64,000 bases of DNA from Amyelois transitella (Eukaryota; Arthropoda; Insecta; Lepidoptera; Pyralidae), in NCBI RefSeq assembly GCF_032362555.1, contig NC_083511.1, positions 8,804,001 through 8,868,000 on the forward strand. Direction: 5' to 3'. Positions within the stretch are counted from its first letter, which is position 1; every line of letters begins with the position of its first letter. Under the pieces are notes generated by a model. That model was not told where the DNA came from, ran no database searches, and saw only the letters and a list, made by a program, of their open reading frames with translations. The position numbers and the translations under genes are program-made. Shown here in pieces: positions 34,301 to 46,193 of this stretch.

Positions 34301-37300
34301 ATCCTATTCTTAAATTCCGATAGACTTATAAACTTGGGATTCTTATTTATACATATTAAATGTAAGATAGTGCGGGTGCATTGGGTATTTTTAAAAAAAT
34401 CGTTATATTTCCCAAAAAAGATAAAATTTCAAACTTTATCTACCTACGTCCCAGCAGTTCCGAATGTACATTGTCAGTAAGTCAGTGAGTAACTCGGAGT
34501 TTCATACATAGTTATTGGTATTTAACGTACAACCTTCTAAAGACTACTTGGGTACATCAAAACAAACAACACTTGTTAATTTTTTTGTTTTTTTTTTGCA
34601 TACAAAAATAAATACATAAATTCTGGTTTGGAAATCTGCACATCTTACTCAATGTAATGTCAAATCACGCATATAAATTGATGTTGCGTTTGCGCTGTCA
34701 AAAACAGAGTTCCGTTTCACAGAGTGAATATTTTGGTATTTATAATATTAGGTTTAGACAAAAGTCGCAGAACAAAAGATGTACATATGTTCCTGCGTAC
34801 CTTAGCCATTATGGGAAAGTTATACGTTTGATACCAAATAACCCTGTATAATTTGTATTGTTTAATAATTTTTGGACAAGAAATGTTGTTGTAACCATCA
34901 CAATGCAACAATAGGTCGGAAGGTATAATACACTGTATTATAAGTTCCGACCGGGCGCGGACCGCGTGGCAATCCCGAGCGGAGGTTGTGGCTGAAAGTA
35001 AAGTCATTGCGAGAGGCTTAACGTATCAACGAACAATATTTGCAGTACTATATTTATTTTGTTTATATATTTATATTGACGTCCGATGAAAATGCTGCAG
35101 TGTAGTTTGTTCCGCCGCTTCTTCTACACATGCGCTTTGGAAGCGGTAGTAGTTATAATTAGATTTAAGTGATGTGACGTCAATAAGTGATACCTTGTAT
35201 CCAATTTTGAAAATAAATCTATTCTATTTATTTATTTTTAAATTTCTTGCTTGTTACGTACTATTTTCTATTATAATAGAAATAATGGACCAGTGTGAGT
35301 AACTACGTGTCTATAAATAGAGACATACCTAAGTCATAATTACATGCTGTGAAAGATTTGGCGTTTTGTTACGGTGGGATTTTTTCCCAAGTCCAACCCG
35401 CCTTGAACTTCCTATGTACTAGTTAATAACAATTTTTTTTTGACATATTGCCTAGGTACTCTAGTCGCCTCATTCGAAATCCACATTATAGCTTTGTGAT
35501 TTATCTAATAGAATTATACTGTCGGACGGTATTATTAAAAGGTGCCTACAAATAATAGTTCTGCAATTACGTTATGTTTGATACGTTAAAACATATCTCA
35601 TTTTGTTTTCCTTGTCCTGCGTGTTCTTTTATTATCACAATTATATGTATTAATTGAAAACAGAATTTCGTCCATTGTGATAAACAAAGAACGGTAGGTT
35701 TTTAACTCAAAAACCAATATTTATGAGAAAGCATTTTATTGTCAACGAACCTGTCTGCAAGTAAAACAAGTCTGCAAGAACGACGGAAAAGGTTCGCTTA
35801 ATAAAAAATTTGAAAGAGATACTAAGTATATAAATCAATACATGTGTTATGTAAACGCCGGAATACTTTTTTAATTCTCAATAAACTTTTGCCAATGTAA
35901 GATAAAGTAAGTATGCACTTCTGAATCTTCTTGAAAACCAAACTCATTTTTTCGACTCTAATAAAATTTTGCTTTCAAATAAGAATTGGCTCAATGAGCA
36001 TTCATTAGCGAAACTCATGCGCCACAAACTCTCCAACATGTTTAAAAAAAAATGTTAGTTTTTAAACGTGTTCGAAATTCTATAATTAAACATGGCGCAG
36101 GCGATCCGCAGTTTTTTGTAGAATTGGCAGTCAACATATATATTGTAACGTGAATACCTTTTTGGCCCAAGCTTGGGCCCCGCTCGCCAATTCTTTGGGC
36201 GTCAGAATTTGAGCCCCCGTCGACCCCGTAAATTGGCCCAAAGTTGATTCCTTCGAACTCCATCCAAACTGGAACAAATAGAGTTATTTTTAATTTATTT
36301 AACATTTTATTGATTTTTCTCTTTTCTAGAAAAATAGAGTGTACCAGTTACTTCTCTACTATGAAAGATTGGTATAAAGTCTATCAAGGGAAAGGCTTAT
36401 AAACTTTGGATTACTTTAGGCGGTGAGTTAGCAACCCGTCGCTATGTGGATCTCAATTGCATCATTAAGGTCAACGAGGACTTACAGTCTTATCCAGATT
36501 GTTAACTCTATTGTACACGAGTATGCATATTTGACAAATGTATGTATTTGATAAATCTTACGGTGAGGGTAATCATCGTGAGGAAACCTGCACACGCAGA
36601 AAACTGGATGTGTAACCATGGTCGATCGGGTTAGGTTTACCTGCAAAGGTTGCTGAGGGCAGATGGGAGTCGCTTCGTTTAAAAACATGACTCACCCAAT
36701 CCAGGGTCCATGGTCAAAGGCATACCCTGGGCTCCTCTCCAGAGTGGTGAGGATGCAACCGGGACTAAAGCCAGGAGGAAGAAAAAGAAGTATGTTTGAC
36801 AAATGTATAGTCTGTAAAAACTTACACCTCGATTAGAAGAGAGTTCGTTCCGTTCCTGTTCTTGGCGAATCATTGCTATCTTTTGTGATACTATGGACGC
36901 CACATCCTGTAACAGAAAACAATTGTTTTTTATATTAAAAAAAAGAATAATTTGTGGTTTAAAAATTAAAATGATTAAATGCCTACGATAATAGCTCAGA
37001 GCTAGGGGGTTTTCTGCCGGCACATAAGCATTGGACAATATTTATCTCTTTTCCGTGGACAAGGCAAAAAATTGCTAAGGGAATAAGTAAATTTAGGATA
37101 TTGGCAGTACCGAAAGACCTTATTTGCTTGCATCTATGTCAGTTAAGACTTAACAGACTGTTTTGTTTTTATTGGTAAGAAAATAAAACCTCTAAAAGTT
37201 AACACTGTTGCGATAAGTGAAAATAGGTCTACGAACTATAATTAATTTGTATTTGAGAGATTGGTAATAAATAAATGTTTACAATTTTCGGTGGTTCAAT

Positions 37301-40300
37301 TCCAGGTGGGTAGGCTTGAGGTCCCGGCGCGGGTAATGCCGGCGTCGGCACCGACGTTAGCTCTGAAAGAAATTTGTTTAGGTTGAAACAAGTTTAAAGT
37401 ACAAACTAGCTATTACCCACAACTTCGTTCGCCGTAAAATTTCATTGAAAAAGCTGATTGTATTGGCACTTAGAGGCGTTGAGGGAGGTATTTTTATATT
37501 TCCCAGTTTTGAAGTTAGACTGAGGCTGATACATTTGAAAAAACCGCATACAAATCGGAGCAATAGTTTTCGCGTTTTGCCAGTACAAATATACAGACAG
37601 ACAGATATTCTAAAACCCATATTTTTAGCTTGTGTTGGTCTTATCTTTTAAGTACAGACATCGATCAGTTTCCCGAAATAAGCAAGAACGGAATGTTATA
37701 GATGATACAGACATTTGCTGAGGAATCTTTGGAAATTCTGGATTGGGGCTCGTGACAAAATGGGTTAAGGATAATCAAGTTTTGACGTCTGTTATTCAAT
37801 GAGCACAGTGAAGATTTTTATATAGAATTTGTATATAAAAATGCGATGGGCTAGCAACCTGACATTAAATTAATCTAAATTTTATCGAGACTCTTAACTC
37901 TATCTGCCCTGTACCTAAGGGATGAAGTCATGATATATGTCATCGTAAAAAGATAGCAAGTTGAAAGTATGGGCCATACTTTCAACTTGTTCTCTTTTGT
38001 GGGTTAAAATAAGACCAATACTACTTACGGGCGCCAGTGGTGAAACTCTTCATATAAGCTGGGGTGTTCACAGGTGGCGCTGGTAACGCCAGTGGAGCCG
38101 CCGGTGTTGGGATCGCTCTGAAATATTGTAAAAAATAAATAAATAAAACTTTAAATGCAAGCATAAGAAGTAATCTGTCGATTTAAGAAGACTCAACTTG
38201 TCACGCTTTCATGTCAAGTACATGTCAGCTCTGAAATATTGTAAAAAATATAAAAAATAAATAAATAAACCTTTAAATGCAAGCATAAGAAGTAATCTGT
38301 CGATTTAAGAAGACTCAACTTGTCACGCTTTCATGTCAAGTACATGTCAGTGCCTTTTTTGCCAAATCACATTATTATTTCCATATATAAAAGTAAACCC
38401 TTAAATTAAATAAGGAATTTATGATAAGTGAACTTACTTCACAGTCTCAGGAGCTGCAATTGCTTTTGGTGGTTTTGGATTCGTGTTTGAATTCAACTTC
38501 GCGACTTGCTGTAAAAAAAATGCTGTCATTAATTAAGGGCTATTGGAAGTACAAATGCTTTTGTTTGTTTGTTTTTTTTTTTGGGATACTCCACTTGGTA
38601 CATAAATGCCGATGAAGCGAAAGAAGTACATATACAGGAATCATGAGTGGAAAGATGTAGTCTCTGTATAGCCCTTCCCTATCTTATGTATGTACCACTA
38701 TATATTGGGGTCAAGTTTATTTATACATAAGTCAATTGGAAAAATAATTGGTACATGTAAGCAATATGATTAGAAGTTGTAGCCGGGTAAATTCATCTCA
38801 ATCCGTGCCATTTGAAGGGCACTTTAAGACTGGATACGGTCATATATTTAGGAGTTAGGTTCGGCCCTTAGAAACAACATCGTGTAATGCGTTATCATGT
38901 TTATGATACATACCATATCTTTTCGAGGCGGCGATACAGGAACCCATTCTGATGCCTTCTCCCTGTGTTGTGAACCTGAAGACACCGGGAATTGGAGACG
39001 AAGTTCCTCCTTGTTGGCCACGGGTAACGTACTTGTCTTTATGGGCAGTGGAGCGCCACCCTAACAATAAAAATATAGTGTGAAGACTTTATAATTTCCA
39101 AAATAAATAAGCAAAAATTATTATTTCTTAATTTGGTAGCACAAAAAACATAGTGATATTCAGTGTGTTCAACCACTGTCTGGCGCATGCGCAGTTTGTA
39201 AAAATCGATCTATTCTCTAGATCAATTTATCGATAGGTTTATAAAATTGGGATTCTTCTGGCTGGCAACTTGTCACTATCTCTGATTTTCATCCTAGTGT
39301 ACACTTTAAATACATATGTAATTTTTTGTATCAATACTTATACAACTTTTAGTTCCTACATTTCCTGCAACATTATTATGTTCCTTTAAAATAAAAAAAT
39401 GAAATAAATAGAAAATAACTTACCCTAATATTCATTACAATGGGCGCCTTCTCTTTAACCAGGAAAGGATGGTGGAAAGCCAGCGTGTCTTCGTTCTCGC
39501 TCATATCTTCATCGTTGGATGAGACGGAAGACAATTCACCAAGCGCTTCTTTCTTTGACAGATGTTTGCAGAAATCTGTCAGCTCGTCTACTGATTTTCC
39601 TATGGTAAAACCAATCGTCGGAGAACATCGATAAAACTTTTTAAAAAGAACTTAGTATAACAGTTATCTTTTCCAATATATAAATATACTAGCTTTTACT
39701 CGCAGTTTCGCCAGCGCGAATCCCACGGGAACTTTAGTTATTGCCGGGATGAAAAGTATCCTTTGCCCTTCTCCAGATTCTTAATTATATGTGTGCAAAA
39801 TTTCAAGCAGTTGGTTCAGTAGTTAACGCGTGAAAAGGTAGCAAACAAACTTAAATAAATAAACAAAAAATTTAAATTATTATTTACCAGTTGGAAGAAC
39901 ATAGGTTCATGTTATATAGTATGTATGACGAAATTCGCTTATTTTTCAGTGGTTGGCTTAAGACTAACAATTTTACACACCGAGAAACTCTGTTTTCTCG
40001 AACCTTCGACCAGCAGTGTGATACAATCTTTTACCTTATTGTAACTGCCAAAAATTGCCTATGAATCGAAAGCAAAAAAAAAAAAAGAAAGTTCACAACT
40101 CTTCGGGCAGGTTGACTTACCACCAGACTGTATGGCGGCCATGACCTGGCTGCGAGTGTGCGGCGGGAGCGCGGCGGCGCCGGCCGGCACCGCGCCGTTC
40201 TTCAGCATGTTGATGGCGTTCCGGCGAGCCACTTCCAGCAGACGCTTCTTCTCGCTGTCCGCCAGTTTCACGCCGCTTGGAGATCTGCGAGAATAGAAGA

Positions 40301-42579
40301 AGTCTATAAGCTGTATAATATTACCAGTTTCATAAGTTACACCAATGTACCTGCGCAGAAGTATAATTTTTGCATGGCGCGACGATATTTCAGCGTATCA
40401 AAGCGCGCGAACTTAACTGTTCATTATTGTGAGCGAAATAGCATGAGACATTTTGTTTTTGGATTTTTTGTTTAATGCACTTGTAAAGTAATAGTCGTTA
40501 TTTTATTGAGTTTTCATTCGGTTTGATTCGGCGGTAGGTTGCGATATTCTGCGCCAACGCAATGTGGCAATGCGACTTACGAAAGTGGTAGTACTGTAGT
40601 TTGATGTCAACCTGTAATGCTCATTAGGTCGCGTGATCTTTCGGTCTTATAGCTAATTCGAAAGAAGAAGATTCTTAATCGCAATTCTAGCAGTATTTAA
40701 TTAGCGATATTTTATCTGCACTTTTAGTGATTCCTATGCCAGCCTTCTTAAAGGCAAACCCCAGACTTAACAAACCTTGATCTTCTGCCTCTATGTCTCG
40801 GCGAGTGATGGCGGGCTCTCGTCCGCGACCGAGACCGGGACCTCCTCGATCGAGATCCATGTCGGGACCGGCTTCTTCGTCTCGACTTCGAACTGGACCG
40901 GCGATGTCTTCGAGACGCTGAACGGGACCGAGATCTACGAGATCTGCTTGTGGATCTAGGCAGATTGAGACAAATTTGGTAAACAAATAGTTGTATATTT
41001 CTCTCTTCTCTTTGAACGTCATTAACAACTTGTGTGTATAGGAAAAAGTCTATGAAAAATCATTGAAGAAGATTGTAGTATATGGGCAAAAATATGGCTG
41101 CGGTATTGTGTGTTTAGTGTCAAGGGAATGTTTATCAAGTGTAAGAAATTAAGGTGTGTCTATACATTTTTATAGAATTTATAGAAACATTATTTAATAT
41201 AATACCTAAACACCAAAAGGCTAATAACATTTAAAAAATCCTTTTTGGTTTAGATTATATGGCTCAAATATTGTTTAAGGATGGTTCTCTGATCAAGAAA
41301 CCAGCTATACTTGGACACACCACCCAGATAATCACAGTATATATTTAAAATAATAAAAGATTTAAATTAAATAGCATAAGTAATTATGTATCAATGAGTT
41401 TTACCTTCTACGAGATCTACTCCTGTCTTTTGTTGAAGATTTGTGTGAGCTCTCTGAACGCTTACTCTTCTTTGATAAAGGTTTTTCTTCCTCAGACCTA
41501 TTATTAAAAAAGAACATTTGTCAAATGATACTTAATAATCCAAAAATAACAATTTGTGTTATATTATGGCAGTAATAATTGCACAGTAAACCCAAAAATA
41601 CTGTAGTGAAATGCAATAAACAGAAATGTCAAAAATAAAATTGATATATGCTAAGCTTGGGACTTTTACTAATTCTTAATTGACTAATTCTATTTCAACA
41701 AAAAAGATGTTTTCATTACACTTCCTGTTTGGCTTCCTCTGCAGCTTGCTGTTTCAATATGCCTCCAGGGTCAGAAGTCTTGGGGAAATTGGAAATAACT
41801 TCAGCAGCAGAGCTACTTGATGAGTCTGTGTATTCCCCTTCTTCATATTTCTCCTTCTTCCTTCTTGCCTCCTCTTCAGCTTTCTTTACCGTTTCCTCAA
41901 ACACAGTACTGAATTTTAAATTCTTAATCTGAATTTTACCTTTAGCTTTATCATTCTCTGTATCATTTTTCTTACTATCTAACTTAACCCTCAAATCATT
42001 CGGATCTAGGTGTTCTCTAGGAGAATCTGGCATTGGAATGAGACTGGTGTCAATTATATTCACATCTTCAGGTTCTTCAATCTTGATGATTGTTTTCTTA
42101 TCTTCTTTAGATTCATGTTTAGATTTTTCTTCCTTGACCTCTGGCTTATCATCCTCCTTTTTAACCTTAACATTTTTAGTTCGACTATAATTTTCAAGTT
42201 TTATTTTTAACTCAGGATCAGGTTTGATTTTGATAGGACTTCTCGATCGGCGTCGTGAAGGTGAACGATCGATATCTTTGCGTTTTTTAGACTTACTCTT
42301 TTTTCTTTTTTTACGCTTGTGTGAATAGGAACTATCAGATTCACTACTACTGCTGCTACTCCTACTACGTTTTTTCTTCTCCTTTTTGTGTTTCTTTTTA
42401 CTCTTCTTGGATTTTTTAGACGAAACTTCTTCTATTTTCGGCGGTGCGGCGTTAAAAGCACCGAAAAGTTCAGAAAGAATCTCACTCGACGACTTTGTGC
42501 AGTCATCTTTTTGTTTTCGCTCAGGGGTTGTTTTCTCCCTTTTAATAAGTTTTTCGATTTTTTCTATTAAACTTGTCAT
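31318..42579 (-). CDS. Son: SON, RS-domain splicing cofactor with G-patch and dsRBD, complete
   Basis: Nuclear-speckle splicing cofactor. Fourteen coding exons read leftward: 42579-41720, 41497-41405, 40955-40776, 40284-40121, 39599-39424, 39060-38914, 38508-38438, 38117-38029, 37362-37283, 36906-36826, 36268-36158, 32703-32512, 31855-31688 and 31431-31318. They sum to 2526 bases, in frame, 841 aa. Residues 1-287 are Lys/Ser-rich and charged. Residues 318-378 form the densest Arg-Ser block. Conserved SON segments follow: KLADSEKKRLLEVARRNAI, KSVDELTDFCKHLSKKEA and LRLQFPVSSGSQHRE. The G-patch is about 694-740 (GMGMHLLQKMGWTPGQGLGK). The C-terminal dsRBD is about 768-838 (KHPVSLLGEYCSK, then NKKQAKADAAQLALQKIG). 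Exon 10 could end two bases earlier, but phase favours 36826. Vertebrate SON is much longer because of repeats absent here. Confidence 0.94.
32315..32370 (+). repeat. Fragment of 'gcttcgctgccgtgc' dispersed repeat
   Basis: 'gtactagctgcgtgccgagg' and 'cttcgctgccgtgctg' is the head of a widespread insect repeat of 'actagctttt..ccgcggcttcg' type. Related heads occur at 37403, 39690 and 52229. Confidence 0.5.
32704..36157 (-). other. Large SON intron
   Basis: A 3.4-kb intron between the exon encoding the TGSTGAQILTPKELASGAQ segment and the G-patch exon. A LINE 3'-tail-like repeat lies near 35105-35230. Small ORFs have no features. Confidence 0.7.
35105..35230 (+). mobile_element. LINE 3' tail fragment
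   Basis: 'gttccgccgcttcttctaca', 'catgcgctttggaagcgg', 'aagtgatgtgacgtcaataa' and 'cttgtatccaattttgaaaa' leading to a 'tctattctatttattta' tail resembles the 3' end of common lepidopteran non-LTR elements. It ends in a short simple tail. Confidence 0.55.
36375..36780 (+). repeat. Composite of two dispersed repeat families
   Basis: 36375-36500 matches the middle of the GTAT-tailed family ('aagggaaaggcttataaact', 'gtgagttagcaacccgtc'). 36560-36780 belongs to the other family: 'gaggaaacctgcacacgcag', 'ctgcaaaggttgctgaggg', then 'gctcctctccagagtggtga' and 'caaccgggactaaagccagg'. They lie in a SON intron. Confidence 0.6.
37845..37945 (+). repeat. Decayed GTAT-tailed repeat fragment
   Basis: 'gcgatgggctagcaacctga' and 'tcgagactcttaactc...tctgccctgtacctaaggg' match the 3' half of the family. 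It lies in a SON intron. Confidence 0.5.
38115..38350 (-). repeat. Tandem duplication spanning a SON splice acceptor
   Basis: The block starting 'gctctgaaatattgtaaaaa' at 38115 recurs at 38228 and continues almost identically through 'gcataagaagtaatctgtcg' and 'gtcacgctttcatgtcaagt' to 38350, with a small insertion in the second copy. The unit is about 113 bp. The first copy contains the acceptor of the exon ending at 38117; the second carries an identical acceptor sequence inside the intron. Confidence 0.9.
38605..38695 (+). mobile_element. LINE 3' end fragment
   Basis: 'gatgaagcgaaagaagtaca', 'ggaatcatgagtggaaagat' and 'gtagtctctgtatagccctt' is a worn copy of the VSAYPSGKE 3' end, in a SON intron. 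Confidence 0.55.
39690..39860 (+). repeat. Insect dispersed repeat with 'cgcagtttcgccagcg' head
   Basis: It runs from 'actagcttttactcgcag' through 'tcccacgggaactttagtta', 'gggatgaaaagtatcctttg' and 'gtgcaaaatttcaagcagtt' to 'ggttcagtagttaacgcgtg' and a 'caaac' tail. This is a typical layout of a common insect dispersed element, here in a SON intron. Confidence 0.6.
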
Positions 42580-45500
42580 GGTAGACCGTTTTATTAAAGA
42601 AGTTATCCCATTAAATCATCAGATGTAAATCAAATAATGTAAGCAAAGCCAAATAAGAACTCTACGAATAAAAACAACAAACGGCCATTTTGTGATGTGA
42701 TTGATCTATTTTCTTGACTGCTTTGACAATGACAGTGACACGGATGACACTACTGCCAGCATTTTTTAAACAAGTATATGAAGCACGAAACGTTATTAAT
42801 CTTGAAATGGAACTGACGCTTTATCAAGCAAATCAAATATTTTAGTAACACGAAAACCCTCATCGCTAAATGTAACAAGTAAAATTTAACGTATACAAAA
42901 ACATACCAAACGGAACAAGCAAACTGTTTGAAATAACAAATATCTAAGACTCGACCTAAAAATAACGACCACACGATACTTAAAATATACGTTCGCTATT
43001 TTGGGTATAAACCGCCCAGTCAAGCCTCATCAGCCTTAACTTTGGCACTTGGACCAGTTTTGAGTTTTAAAAATTTGTTATCTTCTAACAAAACATTTTA
43101 AAATTTTGAGTTGTTTCGGTTATATCAAATAATTCCTTTGATGAAGGAAAATCTTGCGAAAATAAAAAAGAAACAGGTAAATTCCAATTAGAAAAAGTTA
43201 GTCTCTCTCAGCCAGTGATGCTTTGCTTTCCATCAAGCTTTCACGGTTTGTAAATAATAATTACAGTATCTATTTTAGTTGCACCTCGGATCAAATATGA
43301 TAATGATAATTGGTCTGAGAGTGGCGCACTTTCGTCGGGTTGGGTCATTTTATCATTTTTCTTAAATTTGATTCAGTTGAAAGACCACTAGGTACTTACC
43401 AAGATGTTAGCTTTTGGGTACCTAAGATTTACTTAGTCGTCTTCTACGGTATCCACAAGGGACAAATAACATGGTCTTTTCAATTCTATTTGGCCGGAAA
43501 CCTCGCACATGGCATGGAATACCGAAGATTTAGCCTCTAACGAATGCATGCCTATACAATTTTAATGTAAGCCTTCGTACGTAGGTAAGTACGATTGTTG
43601 AAATTCTCTAGATTTTTCAGATTTTATTTGGCACTTACGTTCTTGTATCATCACATCTTTATCGCTTACGGGGTGGACAGAACCAACACTCTTTAAAAGA
43701 CTGAAAGGCCACGTTAAGCTGTATATTTACTACCTACCTATATTTAAAGCATACCTATATTTGATCTTGCATTTTACAAGCTAGCATTAGAGGGAAATAA
43801 TAGTGGTATAGAAATAAAACAACTTAATTTATTTTATTTTTTATTGTTTCAATACCTTTGCAAGGTAAGAGAGTTATGAACTGATAAACAATGCTGAATG
43901 GACACTACATTTTTTGAATCTGCAGGATTTTAAAAACATTCACTTAATGGTGGCAACTGCAGTTTGCAGGACGGAGGTAATGTCCTTTTTTAAGATAGGA
44001 TTAGTTTTTCAAATTGTTCTTATAATTAATAATTTCGAAGAAATCTTTGAACTACTGCGATGTTGCTTTGTAGGAAAGCTTTTAGCATGACTGTATGATG
44101 TGGTTTAGACAAGTGGTTACAGGTATTTTTTAAAATACTTAGTTGATTACATATTTTGTTCTGAATCGACACTTTAATAGTGAGGTGCAATTTACAAATA
44201 ACACCCATAATATTCCATTCTTTATGAATTGCATTTCATCTAAACATTTCTCGTCAAAAAAGTCAAAATGTACCTGCAACCGATTGTCTGGAAAGTTCAA
44301 GGATGATAAATTAATATTTAGGTAGATTTTAAAATAATTATTATTTTAGGAGTAAGTAAAGGGTTTCAAATAAATACATTAATTACGTCTTTTATTTTTA
44401 TAAATAATTTTCGATAAGCTTTCGACGTCACCGATGTATGTAAAACAATTTGGCATAATTTCGACTAAATAATTTCAATAACAATATGTGGAAGCTCTTC
44501 TTTTTTGAGCAAGGTCGACAAACTCTTATGCCAATAGATAATACATTTCCACGATTCATTATAATTAAACATTTCATTTTAAGATTTTAAATCTAGTGAC
44601 GTCACGAGATCGTTTTTTAAAAAACAACTAAAACAGCCTACGACACCTTTATGTTCTGCTGTTGTTACCTATTCTCCAGTCTTTAGGAAGACATTCCGAA
44701 TTGGGCAAACCGAAACCTATCTACTTACGTACAGAATAAATTATAAAAGTATCACACTCCATAATAACCATAATATAATAACTTAAATAACTAAGCAGCT
44801 TTGGATAAATGTATAGCAAACGTCCAATATTCTTATTAAACATATTATGCAGTTGTAAATACATTCGAGTATTAAAATACCTACCTATCTACTTTTCGTA
44901 TCAAATTTTAAATGATTTTTTTCATTTTCCAACAATGTATTTTGTTATATAAAAACAGGGTTCCCGAAAAAGCTATAACTTACAAGAATCTAACTTTTAT
45001 TTGCGATTTAAAATTACATTCGCATGGGATGGTATTAGTTAGGTTCCAGTAAACAGATTTGTTCATTTCGTATATTTTAAGTAAGTAGCTAATAAATTAA
45101 TAAATAGTCAGCTCATCCCATTTCATTCAGAAACACCGTAATGAATAAAAGATTAAATAATTGAAATAGGTATTGTAAGTACTGCAGGGCAGGTTAGATC
45201 TGCAAGTAAAAGATCGAGTCAATGAGATTAATTCACTCATTTAGTCCGGGTTAATTAATATTATGGTGCTTGAAAATTGATTTTTCGAATTGTGCAAACT
45301 GGGGTGCAGTTACGGGAACATTTCTTTCTCATGTTTTCCATTTTCTTTAATTCCAATTTCGTTTTATCACACAGATCATAACGGGTCCCAAAAATTTTAT
45401 AAACCATGAGACAGAATGGTTTCCCTCGATCAACGAGTGGGAATGGAAAGCGTTCGCCTAAATGATGGCTAACTGTGTCGAGAAGCAATAGAACCTCAAG

Positions 45501-46193
45501 TGTGGAAATCGTGAGAAATCTACTTGAAAGCTGTTAAAAATAGGGGTTTACACGATTACAAGTTGGCACCATATTTGTTATCTACGTGTCGAAACGAGAT
45601 AAGCCATAGAATATGGGTAGAGATGGAATCCAAGGAGTTTTGAGGAAATCCAGAATAAAATAAAGTATATTTCAATTCATATTGTGGCCTCTACCCATGT
45701 TGCTGTTAGTTTTGGTTACAGCAGGTACAATCTACAAATGTATGTACTTTTCTTGAGACTCGTTGAACAAATAACCTTTTCGAACTTGGTTCTCAGTGAT
45801 TCCAGACAAGTTAGTGTCGTTGAGATCAGTGACTAGGCTAGCGCCAGAGAACGCAGCGGACGGCTATGGCTCTCGAATCTGCTACGAAGCGGAGAGAAAG
45901 ACGCGTAGCTATCATAAATGTAGTTAGGGATAAAACTGTTCGTTGTTATTGTTTTTGATCAGAAAACTGCAGAATTACTAAAATTTGCTAAGGCTCTTTT
46001 AAGTATGTAAAATCGAACATTATAGAATATCACGGTCCGATCAAAATATTTAGTTTGCCACAGACCGAGAGCGCTAGCCGCTACAATCTTAAAGCTACCT
46101 ACTAAAATTCTCTAAGCGATCAAAGATCGCAAGCTAGATTGATTTTCAAAAGTCTTAAAAAAATAAAATCTGCTAGTGATCAACTTTTACGAG
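42580..46193. other. SON upstream region to acyltransferase 3' end
   Basis: The first 450 bases (42580-43030) are the probable SON 5'UTR and promoter. A decayed reverse GTAT-tailed fragment lies at 43655-43725. Around 45840-46190 there is a stretch rich in 'gctagc' and 'ctacgaagc' motifs similar to 52400-52640. No coding exon is visible. Confidence 0.55.
43655..43725 (-). repeat. GTAT-tailed repeat fragment, reverse
   Basis: 'gcttacggggtggacagaac' and 'gactgaaaggccacgttaag' are the reverse complement of the 3' part of the family. Confidence 0.55.

Noticed and set aside
36679-37038. 119-codon minus-strand ORF
   Set aside because: Only the part at 36826-36906 is a real SON exon; the rest is intron read-through.
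40687-41028. 113-codon minus-strand ORF starting MLMTFKEKREI
   Set aside because: It lies in a different frame from the SON Arg-Ser exon at 40776-40955; only that frame joins neighbouring exons.
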